From NCBI RefSeq assembly GCF_008369295.1, contig NZ_VOBG01000020.1, positions 1 through 64,000 on the forward strand: a stretch of 64,000 nucleotides of DNA, written 5' to 3'. Under the pieces are notes generated by a model. The model saw nothing but the letters and a program-made list of their open reading frames with translations, was not told the DNA's origin and did no database searches. This document shows, piece by piece, positions 1 through 8,276 of this stretch (its first letter is position 1; each line of letters begins with the position of its first letter). The DNA comes from Pseudomonas sp. ANT_H4 (GTDB taxonomy: Bacteria; Pseudomonadota; Gammaproteobacteria; Pseudomonadales; Pseudomonadaceae). A program made the translations under genes and the position numbers.

Positions 1-105
1 GCGGTGATGCGTAAATACCTGACTGGGTTGTGGGCGTGCATGCGTTCCGGAGAAGAATTTAATACGGCCAAGCTTTTTAGCGAAAAACATCTCGCGAAAG
101 CTTGA
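1..105 (+). CDS. C-terminal tail of a probable transposase (5' end outside window)
   Basis: Frame 1 is open from the window edge and ends in TGA at 103-105, giving 34 residues that start AVMRKYLTGLWACMRSGEEF and end KLFSEKHLAKA. I read this as the tail of an insertion-sequence transposase, possibly IS110-like, but the fragment is too short to assign firmly. The context supports it: 14 bases after the stop begins a repeat element whose REP arm is cut, as expected if an insertion sequence landed in the REP. It could instead be the end of an ordinary host gene. Confidence 0.4.
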   Translation, partial: AVMRKYLTGLWACMRSGEEFNTAKLFSEKHLAKA

Positions 106-118
106 CCGTGAACAGAGT

Positions 119-465
119 ATCTACAGGAGGCATGGGGTCCGCTCTTGCTTTTCACCACTCAGGTCGGCTACCAGGCCGCCGTGCTTTTGCTTTTGATCTT
201 GATCTAAGGCGCCCCGTTAACCACGATGGCTGAACGCAGGTATTGATCCGTGGGTAAACCGGCAGGACGCCGGTTTAGCCGCGCTGGGCCAAGGATGGCC
301 CATCGCGGCGGCCCACGGAGCAATACCGGAGAGAGGGCATGCCGAGCCCTAGCGAGGCACCAAGTGGTGGGGCAAGAGCGCTTTGGTTACTTTCGCGCTT
401 TTCGAAAGTGACACGCCGTAAGGGCGTAACCCCAAGCCGCCCTGACGAAAATAACGGATATGTAC
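119..465 (+). repeat. Truncated copy A of a ~600-bp repeat element (MITE/REPIN composite)
   Basis: This stretch is nearly identical to parts of 40949-41557 (reverse orientation) and 50647-51242. It begins with a remnant of a REP arm (CTACAGG), runs through the shared core and ends with the shared terminal module closing in AACGGATATGTAC at 453-465. The core holds two hairpins: AAACCGGC/GCCGGTTT at 256-276 and a 12-bp stem with an AGGA loop at 279-308. The left half is missing where the transposase-like tail ends, so the copy looks disrupted by an insertion. A 110-codon reading frame at 339-671 crosses the element but looks non-coding. Between 466 and the DAHP synthase stop at 553 I see nothing further. 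Confidence 0.8.
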
Positions 466-552
466 CCAATAGCCCCGTAGAACCGAACCTACCCCCCAGC
501 CATCAGCAACTTCAAGAGATGTGTAGGTGCCTAATCAGGCAACAAAAAAACC

Positions 553-1899
553 TTACCTTTTCACCTGCTTCAACGTCTCGGCAATCAAAAACGCCAACTC
601 CAGCGACTGATCGGCATTCATCCGTGGGTCGCAATGGGTGTGGTAGCGGTCCGACAAACCATCTTCCGTAATCGGCCGCGCCCCGCCGATGCACTCGGTG
701 ACGTTCTGCCCGGTCATCTCGATATGAATCCCGCCGGCGTAAGTCCCTTCGGCTTCATGGACCTGGAAGAACTCCTTCACCTCACTGAGGATCTGCGCAA
801 AATCCCGGGTCTTGTAGCCGCTGCTGGCCTTGATGGTGTTGCCGTGCATTGGATCGCTACTCCACAGCACTTGCTTGCCTTCGCGCTGCACCGCGCGGAT
901 CAAGTTGGGCAGGTGATCGCCTACCTTGTTGGCACCCATGCGCGCAATCAGGTTCAGGCGGCCGGGGTCGTTGTCCGGGTTGAGGATGTCGATCAGGCGA
1001 ATCAGGTCGTCCGGGTTCATGCTCGGGCCGACCTTGACCCCGATCGGGTTGTTCACCCCGCGCAGGAATTCGACATGGGCGCCGTCGAGTTGGCGGGTGC
1101 GATCGCCGATCCATAGCATATGGGCCGAGCAGTCGTAGTAATCGTTGGTCAGGCTGTCGCGACGGACAAATGCTTGCTCGTAGTTGAGCAGCAACGCTTC
1201 GTGGGCGGTGAAAAAACTGGTCTCGCGCAATTGCGGTGAGCTGTCCATGCCGCAGGCACGCATGAAGGCCAGTGTTTCATCGATGCGGTTGGCCAACTGG
1301 CTGTACTTCTCGGCCAGGGCTGAATTGGCGATGAAGTCCAGGTTCCACTTATGCACCTGGTGCAGGTCGGCAAAACCGCCCTGGGCAAAGGCCCGCAGCA
1401 GGTTCAGGGTGGCGGTGGATTGATGGTAGGACTGCAACAGGCGGTCCGGGTCCGGCACGCGGCTTTTTTTATCGAAGCCAATACCGTTGACGATATCGCC
1501 ACGGTAGGCCGGCAGCGTGACGCCGTCGATGGTTTCATCGTTGGCCGAGCGCGGCTTGGCAAACTGACCGGCCATGCGCCCGACTTTCACCACTGGGCAG
1601 CCGGCGGCGAAGGTCATGACAATGGCCATCTGCAGCAGCACTTTAAACGTGTCGCGGATTTTCGCCGCCGAGAACTCGGCAAAACTCTCGGCGCAATCGC
1701 CGCCCTGCAGCAGGAAAGCGCGACCCTGGGTAACCTCGGCAAACTGACGGCGCAACTCACGGGCTTCACCAGCGAACACCAGCGGCGGATAGCTGGCAAG
1801 GCTTTGCTCGACCTGCAGCAAGTGCGCAGCGTCAGGGTAGTGGGGTTGTTGCTGGATCGGCAGGGCGCGCCAGCTATCGGGGCTCCAGGGTTGGCTCAT
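553..1899 (-). CDS. Class II 3-deoxy-7-phosphoheptulonate (DAHP) synthase
   Basis: A cytoplasmic enzyme that condenses phosphoenolpyruvate and erythrose 4-phosphate, the first step of the shikimate pathway. The 448 residues have the plant-like class II signature: LLQGGDCAESF near residue 80, KVGRMAGQFAKPRS near 120, the WIGDRTRQLDGAHVEFLRG stretch and the DPMHGNT and GGIHIEMTGQNVTEC motifs near the C-terminus. The reading frame opens at 1944, but I take the second ATG of a tandem pair (MSQPWSPDSW at 1899), which matches the usual Pseudomonas start. This family is sequence-unrelated to AroF/G/H. It sits at the far end of the PA2824-PA2843-like block and is convergent with the repeat element. 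Pseudomonads can carry extra class II copies linked to phenazine genes; no such genes are visible here. Confidence 0.92.
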   Translation of the reverse strand: MSQPWSPDSWRALPIQQQPHYPDAAHLLQVEQSLASYPPLVFAGEARELRRQFAEVTQGRAFLLQGGDCAESFAEFSAAKIRDTFKVLLQMAIVMTFAAGCPVVKVGRMAGQFAKPRSANDETIDGVTLPAYRGDIVNGIGFDKKSRVPDPDRLLQSYHQSTATLNLLRAFAQGGFADLHQVHKWNLDFIANSALAEKYSQLANRIDETLAFMRACGMDSSPQLRETSFFTAHEALLLNYEQAFVRRDSLTNDYYDCSAHMLWIGDRTRQLDGAHVEFLRGVNNPIGVKVGPSMNPDDLIRLIDILNPDNDPGRLNLIARMGANKVGDHLPNLIRAVQREGKQVLWSSDPMHGNTIKASSGYKTRDFAQILSEVKEFFQVHEAEGTYAGGIHIEMTGQNVTECIGGARPITEDGLSDRYHTHCDPRMNADQSLELAFLIAETLKQVKR

Positions 1900-2060
1900 C
1901 ATGAACTCGAGTGATTTACGGTCGGGTTGCCATGTTATCAGCAATTAGTGCGTGACCTGTTGGCGCCGGTTCGCGGACAATCGCGCCTTTCCCGCTTGGG
2001 CTCAGGCGGCTGGATTGATCTGGTGCCCAGGTTATTGCCTGGTAGCCGTTAGGAGATGAG

Positions 2061-2816
2061 ATGACTGAGGAGCGCGTCGAGCGCCTGCTGGCCGAAGTCC
2101 ATGATGACTTCGGCATGATCCGTGTATTGGAAGTGGCCGATTACCGCTTTCTTGAATTTGGTGACGCCATTGAGCAGAGTTGCGTGTTCACTGCTGACCC
2201 CAGCTGGCTGGAGTACGACTACACCCGCGCCATGCTTGTCGGTGCGCTGTGTCATGAACAGCCGGAAAGTGCGTTGTTCCTCGGGCTTGGTGCCGGAACC
2301 CTGACTCAGGCGTGCCTCAAGTTCCTGCCGCTGGACGATGTCGAAGCCATTGAGCTGCGTCCAGATGTACCGCGCCTGGCCATCGAATTTTTAGGCCTGG
2401 ATGATGATCCGCGGTTATATATCCGTGTGGGCGACGCTCTGCAATTGCTGGAAACCGCGGAGCCGGCGGACTTGATTTTCGTCGACCTGTATACCGACCT
2501 TGGTCCGGGTGTCGGGCATCTGGCCTGGACCTTCCTGGAAAACTGCCAGAAGCACCTCAATCCTGGTGGCTGGCTGATCATCAACCAGTGGGCCACCGAT
2601 GACGGCAAGCCGTTGGGCGCCGCTTTGCTGCGCGGGCTTTATCACCGGCACTACTGGGAGCTGCCGGTGAAGGAGGGCAATGTGATCCTGATCGTGCCGG
2701 CGGACCTGGATCAGGAGCTGGACCGAGATGCACTGGCTGCCCGCGCCGAAGCGCTGGCGCCGCGACTGGGGTATTCGTTGCAATCGTTGATCAAGGCGAT
2801 TCGGCCAGCGACCTGA
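2061..2816 (+). CDS. Spermidine synthase-like (SpeE-fold) SAM-dependent protein
   Basis: 251 residues with a Rossmann methyltransferase/aminopropyltransferase core: the nucleotide-binding loop LFLGLGAGTLTQ near residue 75, an acidic ribose-binding position in VEAIELRPDV, and DLIFVDLYTDLGPG near 140, where polyamine synthases keep catalytic acids. A strong Shine-Dalgarno (TAGGAGA) lies 5 bases before the ATG. It lacks the long N-terminal strand domain of true SpeE (about 285 residues), so a substrate other than putrescine is possible. It is divergent from the DAHP synthase gene and convergent with the crotonase gene, 22 bases away. The fold is clear; the substrate is not. Confidence 0.75.
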   Translation: MTEERVERLLAEVHDDFGMIRVLEVADYRFLEFGDAIEQSCVFTADPSWLEYDYTRAMLVGALCHEQPESALFLGLGAGTLTQACLKFLPLDDVEAIELRPDVPRLAIEFLGLDDDPRLYIRVGDALQLLETAEPADLIFVDLYTDLGPGVGHLAWTFLENCQKHLNPGGWLIINQWATDDGKPLGAALLRGLYHRHYWELPVKEGNVILIVPADLDQELDRDALAARAEALAPRLGYSLQSLIKAIRPAT

Positions 2817-2838
2817 GGTTGGGCACTTGTGTCAGTCA

Positions 2839-3630
2839 TCAACAGCCTTTGAACACCCCCGGTCGTTTTTCGATCATCGCTCGAACACCTTCCTTGGCGT
2901 CTTCACTGTTAAGCAGTTTTTCCACCAGCACCGGCAACCCGGCAGCAGCGGCCGTTTCACCCTCGATGCGGGTTTGGCGCGCCGACATCAAGGTGGCCTG
3001 CACCCCCAGCGGCGCTTGCCGTGCGATGCGATTGGCCAGCGCCAGCGCCCTGGGTAACAGGTCTTCGCTGGCCATGACTTCCTGCACCAGGCCTAGGCGC
3101 AGCGCTTCATGGGCATCGAATTCATCGCCGGTAAGCAACCAGCGCATGGCATTGCCCCAGCCGGCGATTTGATGGAAGCGCAGCGTCGCGCCACCAAAAG
3201 GAAAGATCCCACGTTGCACTTCCATCTGCGCAAAGCGGGTATTGCTGGCGCACAGGTTGATATCCGCTGCCAGCATCAATTCGATGCCAATGGTCAGGCA
3301 ATAACCCTGGGCGGCGACAATCACCGGTTTGCTGACCCGTGGCCCGGCGAACACACCCCACGGGTCGCAACCACCCAGCGGCGGTTGCCAGCCCTGGGCC
3401 ATGGCATGGGCGACATTGGCCAGGTCCAGGCCGGCAGTGAAGTGGTCGCCGTGGCCGAAGACGATGGCTACTCGCGCCTCGTCGTTACGATCAAATTCAC
3501 CATAGGCCAGGCTCAGCTCGTTCAGCAGGTCGAGGTCGAAGGCATTGCGCTTGGCCACGCGATCCAGGCCCAGAAGCAGGACGTGACCCTGCTGTTCACG
3601 GCTGACGCGGCTGCTGCTGGCTTGATTCAT
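2839..3630 (-). CDS. Crotonase-family enoyl-CoA hydratase/isomerase
   Basis: 263 residues from the ATG at 3630 (MNQASSSRVS), which has GAGGA 7 bases upstream; the longer frame to 3705 lacks this. Crotonase fold signs: the oxyanion-hole stretch HFTAGLDLANV near residue 65 and the AQMEVQRGIFPFGGATLRF segment near 135, whose Glu aligns with the first catalytic Glu of enoyl-CoA hydratase. The second catalytic Glu position reads NAMRW, so classical hydration is doubtful; isomerase or thioesterase-like chemistry is possible. It matches the PA2841 position next to deaD in P. aeruginosa. It is convergent with the SpeE-like gene. Confidence 0.8.
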   Translation of the reverse strand: MNQASSSRVSREQQGHVLLLGLDRVAKRNAFDLDLLNELSLAYGEFDRNDEARVAIVFGHGDHFTAGLDLANVAHAMAQGWQPPLGGCDPWGVFAGPRVSKPVIVAAQGYCLTIGIELMLAADINLCASNTRFAQMEVQRGIFPFGGATLRFHQIAGWGNAMRWLLTGDEFDAHEALRLGLVQEVMASEDLLPRALALANRIARQAPLGVQATLMSARQTRIEGETAAAAGLPVLVEKLLNSEDAKEGVRAMIEKRPGVFKGC

Positions 3631-3826
3631 GGGTGAGTCCTCGGGCGCGAAGGGTAGTTTCGGACCGAAGGGCCCGCTGCGAAAAGTGAACCGTTTAAGC
3701 GTCATGACCAGCAGGGCCGGGTCTTTGAAAAATAGACGCTACTGCAAGGATGTGCAAAGCCTGTGACACAGAGCAGTTCAACGGGTTTTTTCGATAAAAA
3801 AAGCTCCCTTTTTCAGGTATTTCCGG

Positions 3827-4052
3827 TATAGTGCGCGCCGGCCTTTAACCGGGCCGCGTTTAGGTAGCGCAATTCCCCGAAGTCAGCTTCGGCTGCTCGT
3901 CCGTACAGCGGACTCTTCCTTGACGAATCTTTTTCATTCATTCGTTTTCGCAAATCCCCGCCGACAAAGCAGCCAGGGCGACTCTTGAGTCTCAACACGG
4001 CATGCGCAGCTTTGGAGCATGGGTCTTTGCGGATGCACTTAGAGGCAGACCC
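3827..4052 (+). promoter_or_regulatory. Promoter and long structured 5' leader of deaD
   Basis: A -10-like TATAGT at 3827-3832 precedes about 215 bases of untranslated leader before the deaD ATG. The leader contains CCGAAG-TCAG-CTTCGG followed closely by GTCCG-TACAG-CGGAC, two small hairpins, then a pyrimidine-rich stretch. Long structured leaders are typical of cold-shock helicase mRNAs such as E. coli deaD/csdA. That this leader is cold-responsive is inference. I see no good -35, and nothing else in 3631-3826. Confidence 0.5.
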
Positions 4053-5726
4053 ATGACCCAGGAAACCGGCGGCTTCGCCGCTTTTAATCTTAACCCGAAC
4101 ATTCTTGCTGCCGTCATTGCGACCGGCTACGAAGAACCTTCGGCGATTCAGTATCAATCGATCCCGATCATCATGGCCGGCCAAGACATGATTGGCCAGG
4201 CGCAAACCGGTACGGGTAAAACCGCCGCGTTCGCTCTGCCAATCCTGCACTGCATCGATCCTGCCAAGCGCGAGCCGCAAGCCCTGATCCTGGCGCCAAC
4301 CCGTGAGTTGGCGCTGCAAGTAGCAACTGCTTTCGAAACCTACGCCAAGCAAATGCCAGGCGTAACCGTTGTGGCCGTTTACGGCGGCGCGCCTATGGGC
4401 CCACAACTGAAAGCAATCCGTAACGGCGCACAGATCGTTGTCGCCACTCCGGGCCGTCTGTGCGACCACCTGCGTCGCGACGAAAAAGTCCTGTCGACCG
4501 TGAACCATCTGGTTCTCGACGAAGCTGACGAAATGCTCAAGCTGGGCTTCATGGACGACCTGGAAGTCATCTTCAAGGCTCTGCCAGCGACCCGTCAGAC
4601 CGTATTGTTCTCGGCGACTCTGCCGCAGTCGATCCGTGCCATTGCCGAACGCCATCTGCGCGATCCGCAGCACGTGAAGATCCAGACCAAGACTCAGACC
4701 GTTACCGCGATCGAACAGGCTCACCTGTTGGTTCACGCTGACCAGAAGACCTCGGCTGTATTGAGCCTGCTGGAAGTCGAAGACTTCGATGCCCTGATCA
4801 TGTTCGTGCGCACCAAGCAAGCGACCCTGGACCTGGCCAGTGCCCTGGAAGCCAAAGGCTACAAAGCCGCTGCGCTGAACGGTGACATTGCCCAGAACCA
4901 ACGTGAACGCGTGATCGAATCCCTCAAGGATGGCCGTCTGGACATCGTTGTGGCGACCGACGTTGCCGCTCGTGGCCTGGACGTTCCGCGCATCACTCAC
5001 GTGTTCAACGTTGACATGCCGTACGATCCGGAATCCTACGTTCACCGTATCGGCCGTACTGGCCGTGCCGGTCGCGAAGGTCGTGCACTGCTGTTGGTGA
5101 CTCCGCGTGAGCGCCGCATGCTGCAAGTGATCGAGCGTGTTACCGGTCAGAAAGTTGCCGAAGTCCGCCTGCCGGATGCCCAGGCCGTTCTCGATGCTCG
5201 CATCAAGAAACTGACCAACAGCCTGTCGCCGCTGGTGGCTGACGCTGAATCGACCCACGGTGATCTGCTGGACCGCCTGACTGCCGATATCGGTTGCACC
5301 CCACGTGCCCTGGCTGCAGCCCTGCTGCGCAAGGCTACCAACGGTCAAGCACTGACCCTGGCTGCCATCGAGAAAGATCGTCCACTGGTACCGAACAACG
5401 CTCCGCGCGGTGATCGTCCAGAGCGTACCGGTGATCGTCCGGACCGTGGTGATCGTGAGCGTCGTGCTCCGGTTCCATTGGCTGAAGGCCGTGCTCGCTG
5501 CCGTACCGCGCTGGGTGCGCGTGATGGTATCGCTGCCAAGAACCTGCTGGGCGCTATCCTCAATGAGGGTGGCCTGGCACGTGAAGCTATCGGTCGCATC
5601 CAGGTGCGTGACAGCTTCTCCCTGGTGGAGCTGCCGGAAGATGGTCTGGAAAAACTGCTGACCAAGCTGAAGGACACTCGTGTTGCCGGTAAGCAGCTCA
5701 AGCTGCGTCGCTATCGCGAAGATTGA
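4053..5726 (+). CDS. deaD: ATP-dependent DEAD-box RNA helicase DeaD/CsdA
   Basis: 557 residues starting at MTQETGGFAAF (ATG 4053, behind AGAGGCAG). It unwinds structured RNA during ribosome assembly and cold acclimation. RecA domain 1 shows the Q motif (FNLNPNILAAVIATGYEEPSAIQ), motif I AQTGTGKT, Ia APTRELALQ, II VLDEADEM and III FSATLP. RecA domain 2 shows MFVRTK, ATDVAARGLDV and HRIGRTGRAGR. The C-terminal part has a DbpA/CsdA-like RNA-binding fold near residues 470-555, preceded by a short Asp/Arg-rich linker (DRPERTGDRPDRGDRERR). Position next to the crotonase matches PA2840-PA2841. Upstream lies a long structured leader; downstream, a strong bidirectional terminator. Confidence 0.96.
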   Translation: MTQETGGFAAFNLNPNILAAVIATGYEEPSAIQYQSIPIIMAGQDMIGQAQTGTGKTAAFALPILHCIDPAKREPQALILAPTRELALQVATAFETYAKQMPGVTVVAVYGGAPMGPQLKAIRNGAQIVVATPGRLCDHLRRDEKVLSTVNHLVLDEADEMLKLGFMDDLEVIFKALPATRQTVLFSATLPQSIRAIAERHLRDPQHVKIQTKTQTVTAIEQAHLLVHADQKTSAVLSLLEVEDFDALIMFVRTKQATLDLASALEAKGYKAAALNGDIAQNQRERVIESLKDGRLDIVVATDVAARGLDVPRITHVFNVDMPYDPESYVHRIGRTGRAGREGRALLLVTPRERRMLQVIERVTGQKVAEVRLPDAQAVLDARIKKLTNSLSPLVADAESTHGDLLDRLTADIGCTPRALAAALLRKATNGQALTLAAIEKDRPLVPNNAPRGDRPERTGDRPDRGDRERRAPVPLAEGRARCRTALGARDGIAAKNLLGAILNEGGLAREAIGRIQVRDSFSLVELPEDGLEKLLTKLKDTRVAGKQLKLRRYRED

Positions 5727-5752
5727 TCCGCTCTTGAGCTGATTGATCGAAC

Positions 5753-5787
5753 ATAAAAAATCCCCGACTGGTTCGGGGATTTTTTAT
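5753..5787. terminator. Bidirectional Rho-independent terminator between deaD and the dioxygenase gene
   Basis: A perfect inverted repeat of 15 bp (ATAAAAAATCCCCGA and its complement) around a 5-base loop. A-run and T-run flank the GC core on both sides, so it can end deaD on the plus strand and the dioxygenase gene on the minus strand. Confidence 0.93.
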
Positions 5788-5801
5788 GCCTGAAGTTTGA
5801 G

Positions 5802-6569
5802 CTAGCCAAATCGATAGATATCCATTCCCAGCGCCCCCATGGTGAAGCCTTGGTGAGCAACGCTGAATTGCCCGCCTGCGTCCCGTGCAAAATACAACGG
5901 CAACAAATGCTCATCGCTGGGATGACTGCGTACTGCATTGGGTGCCTGGCGACGATAGTCGTGCAATGCGGCTTCATCACCGGCTGCAAGCTTCTCCACA
6001 ACCCAATCGCGAAAGTCCCGAGCCCAGGGTTCAATACTTTCCGGCCCGGCGTGCCAATCCAGCTCGCCAAGGTTATGGGTAATGCTGCCGGAGCCGATCA
6101 GCAGCACGCCTTGCTCGCGCAGGCTGGCGAGCGCATGGCCAACTCGGGTTTGCAGGGCAGGACCGAGGCGAGTGGGCAGCGAGACTTGCAGCACCGGAAT
6201 ATCGGCATCGGGGTACATCAGCGACAGCGGCACCCAGGCGCCATGGTCGAATGGACGTTTGGTGTCGATCATCACATCCAAACCATCCTTCTGGAGCAAG
6301 TTGACAATTTGTACTGCCAACTGCGGTTGGCCGGGCGCCGGGTATTGCACGGCAAACAGTTCCGCGGGGAAGCCGCCGAAGTCGTGCCAGGTTTCTGGAG
6401 CCGGACTGCCGCTGACCAACAGGTCCTGGCTTTCCCAGTGCGCCGACACCACGACAATTGCCTTGGGGCGCGGTAACTCGGCCGCCAGCCGCGCCAAGGC
6501 CGGACCGCTGGCGCCCGGTTGCAGGGCGAGCATGGGTGAACCGTGAGAGATAAACAGGCTGGGGAGCAT
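5802..6569 (-). CDS. LigB/DODA-type extradiol aromatic ring-opening dioxygenase (YgiD-like)
   Basis: 255 residues. The family uses a non-heme metal to cleave catechol-type rings; the YgiD/4,5-DOPA dioxygenase group includes members acting on L-DOPA. Seen: FISHGSPMLAL at the N-terminus with the first metal His, VVVSAHWES near residue 40, KRPFDHGAWVPL near 105 with the second His, and LLIGSGSITHNL near 155. Length fits the family (about 260). Divergent from tpm with a 102-bp gap containing two palindromes, and sharing a terminator with deaD. The natural substrate cannot be told from sequence. Confidence 0.88.
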   Translation of the reverse strand: MLPSLFISHGSPMLALQPGASGPALARLAAELPRPKAIVVVSAHWESQDLLVSGSPAPETWHDFGGFPAELFAVQYPAPGQPQLAVQIVNLLQKDGLDVMIDTKRPFDHGAWVPLSLMYPDADIPVLQVSLPTRLGPALQTRVGHALASLREQGVLLIGSGSITHNLGELDWHAGPESIEPWARDFRDWVVEKLAAGDEAALHDYRRQAPNAVRSHPSDEHLLPLYFARDAGGQFSVAHQGFTMGALGMDIYRFG

Positions 6570-6587
6570 GAGAGCGGTCCTGAGGTT

Positions 6588-6648
6588 AAGATGGTGCCAT
6601 CTTCAATCAGATCATTGATCTAAATCTAATATAAGTTTTAGTCCTATT
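6588..6648. promoter_or_regulatory. Two palindromes and a TTAGTCCTATT motif between the dioxygenase gene and tpm
   Basis: AAGATGG-TG-CCATCTT at 6588-6603 lies 19 bases upstream of the dioxygenase start, and AGATCA-T-TGATCT at 6609-6621 lies just beyond it. TTAGTCCTATT at 6638-6648 sits 24 bases before tpm and recurs exactly at 34960-34970. The region is AT-rich, unlike its surroundings. The palindromes look like operators for one or two dimeric regulators; none is encoded next door, so the factor is unknown. Confidence 0.45.
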
Positions 6649-6671
6649 TGATCGAATTTTCAGGGTGATTC

Positions 6672-7328
6672 ATGGATCCCAAGTTTTGGCATGAGCGCTG
6701 GGCACGCAATCAGATTGGCTTTCATTTGCCCGAGGTGAATCCTTACCTGCAGCGCCACTGGCCCGCATTGGTCTTGATGAGCGGGGCGCGAGTGCTGGTG
6801 CCGTTGTGCGGTAAAAGCCTGGACCTGGCGTGGCTGGCCAGTCAGGGTCATCAAGTTATCGGCGTGGAGCTGTCGGAAACGGCCATTGAAGGCTTTTTCA
6901 GTGAGCAGGGGCTCACACCGCAAATCAGTCAGAGGGGGTTGTTCAGGGTTTATCAGGCGGGATCTATTGAGCTGTGGTGCGGTGATTTCTTCGCTTTGGA
7001 TGAGGGGGACGTGGCCGAGTGCACAGCGTTTTATGACCGTGCGGCGATGATAGCCTTGCCTCCGTTGATGCGTGAGCAGTATGCCGCGCACCTGAACAGC
7101 ATCCTGGCCCGAGGTTGCCAGGGCCTATTGATCACCCTCGACTATGAGCAGGCGCAGAAGGCCGGGCCGCCGTTTGCAGTGCCTGACGAAGAAGTACGGT
7201 TGCTGTTGGGGCAACACTGGCAGCTGGACGTTCTTGATGAGCAGGACATTCTGGGAGAGAGTTGGAAGTTCTTGCAAGACGGTGTCACGCGACTGGATGA
7301 GCGGGTTTACCGGTTGGCCAAGGGCTGA
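6672..7328 (+). CDS. tpm: Thiopurine S-methyltransferase
   Basis: 218 residues, the usual bacterial TPMT length. It transfers a methyl group from S-adenosylmethionine to thiopurines and, in Pseudomonas, to tellurium and selenium oxyanions. Seen: the N-terminal FWHERWARNQIGFHLPEVNPYL signature, the SAM loop RVLVPLCGKSLDLAWLASQGH near residues 40-60, GVELSETAIEGFF, and CTAFYDRAAMIALPPLMREQY near 115-135. Position between the dioxygenase gene and htpX agrees with the PA2832 neighbourhood. Confidence 0.95.
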   Translation: MDPKFWHERWARNQIGFHLPEVNPYLQRHWPALVLMSGARVLVPLCGKSLDLAWLASQGHQVIGVELSETAIEGFFSEQGLTPQISQRGLFRVYQAGSIELWCGDFFALDEGDVAECTAFYDRAAMIALPPLMREQYAAHLNSILARGCQGLLITLDYEQAQKAGPPFAVPDEEVRLLLGQHWQLDVLDEQDILGESWKFLQDGVTRLDERVYRLAKG

Positions 7329-7344
7329 AGAGGCACCCACAAAA

Positions 7345-7369
7345 AAAGGGGCGATCCAATCGCCCCTTT
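7345..7369. terminator. Terminator between tpm and htpX
   Basis: Ten-base stem AAAGGGGCGA/TCGCCCCTTT with a 5-base loop. On the minus strand it is followed by seven T, a strong terminator for htpX; on the plus strand the tail is TTTCTGTGTT, weaker for tpm. Confidence 0.88.
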
Positions 7370-7388
7370 CTGTGTTGCTACCAACTCG

Positions 7389-8276
7389 TTAGCCCCGACG
7401 ACGCAAGGCGTCGATACGCTCTTCCAGTGGCGGGTGGCTCATGAACATGCGAGCCAGGCCTTGCTTGACGCCACCGTTGATGCCGAAGGCGGTCAGGGTG
7501 TTGGGCATATGCACCGGCAGACCCTGTTCGGAGCGCAGGCGTTGCAGGGCACCGATCATCGCATTGGCGCCGGCCAGGCGGGCACCCGCTTCGTCAGCGC
7601 GAAATTCCCGTTTGCGCGAAAACCACATCACGATCGAGCTGGCGAGGAAGCCCAGTACCAGTTCGGCGAAGATGGTTGCCACGTAGTAGGCAATACCCTG
7701 GCCGCCTTCATTCTTGAAAATGACCTTGTCGACGAAGTTGCCGATGATGCGCGCGAAGAACATTACGAAGGTGTTCACCACGCCTTGTACCAGCGCCAGG
7801 GTGACCATGTCACCGTTGGCCACGTGACCGATTTCGTGGGCCAGCACGGCCTTCACTTCATCGGGCGAGAAACGCTCCAGCAAGCCCTGGCTGACGGCAA
7901 CAAGAGCATCGTTCTTGTTCCAGCCCGTGGCAAACGCGTTGGCTTCATAGGCCGGGAAGATCCCGACCTCGGGCATCTTGATTCCGGCTTCGCGGGACAA
8001 TTGCTCGACGGTTTGCATCAGCCATTGCTCATGCCGCGTACGCGGCTGAGTGATGATCTGGGTACTGGTGCTCATCTTCGCCATCCACTTGGAGATGAAC
8101 AGCGAGAAAATCGACCCGGCGAAACCAAAAACCGCACAGAAAACCAGCAGCTGATTGAGGTTCAGATCAACCCCGTTGGCCGCCATGAACCCGTTGAAGC
8201 CGAAAAGGCTCAGGGTGATGCTGGCAATCAGCACGACCGCCAGGTTAGTGGCCAAGAACAGCAGGATGCGCATCAT
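7389..8276 (-). CDS. htpX: Membrane-bound zinc metalloprotease HtpX
   Basis: 295 residues. HtpX degrades misfolded inner-membrane proteins together with FtsH. Seen: two N-terminal membrane segments (residues 4-24 and 35-57), the zinc site VLAHEIGHVANGD near residue 140 and two more hydrophobic segments near 155-215, then the FRADEAGARLAGA motif near 225 carrying the third zinc ligand. GAGGAG precedes the tandem ATG. Single-gene unit with its own terminator. Often under heat-shock or envelope-stress control; I could not see a diagnostic promoter. Confidence 0.95.
   Translation of the reverse strand: MMRILLFLATNLAVVLIASITLSLFGFNGFMAANGVDLNLNQLLVFCAVFGFAGSIFSLFISKWMAKMSTSTQIITQPRTRHEQWLMQTVEQLSREAGIKMPEVGIFPAYEANAFATGWNKNDALVAVSQGLLERFSPDEVKAVLAHEIGHVANGDMVTLALVQGVVNTFVMFFARIIGNFVDKVIFKNEGGQGIAYYVATIFAELVLGFLASSIVMWFSRKREFRADEAGARLAGANAMIGALQRLRSEQGLPVHMPNTLTAFGINGGVKQGLARMFMSHPPLEERIDALRRRG

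Noticed and set aside
339..671. Short recurring reading frames with KVTRRKGVTLSR-like peptides in the repeat copies
   Set aside because: The same peptide appears because the DNA module is repeated; no ribosome binding site, and frames run past the element into unrelated sequence.
3813..5348. 511-codon open frame on the minus strand opposite deaD
   Set aside because: It mirrors the codon pattern of a highly expressed helicase gene, has no family motif and would overlap a certain gene over its full length.
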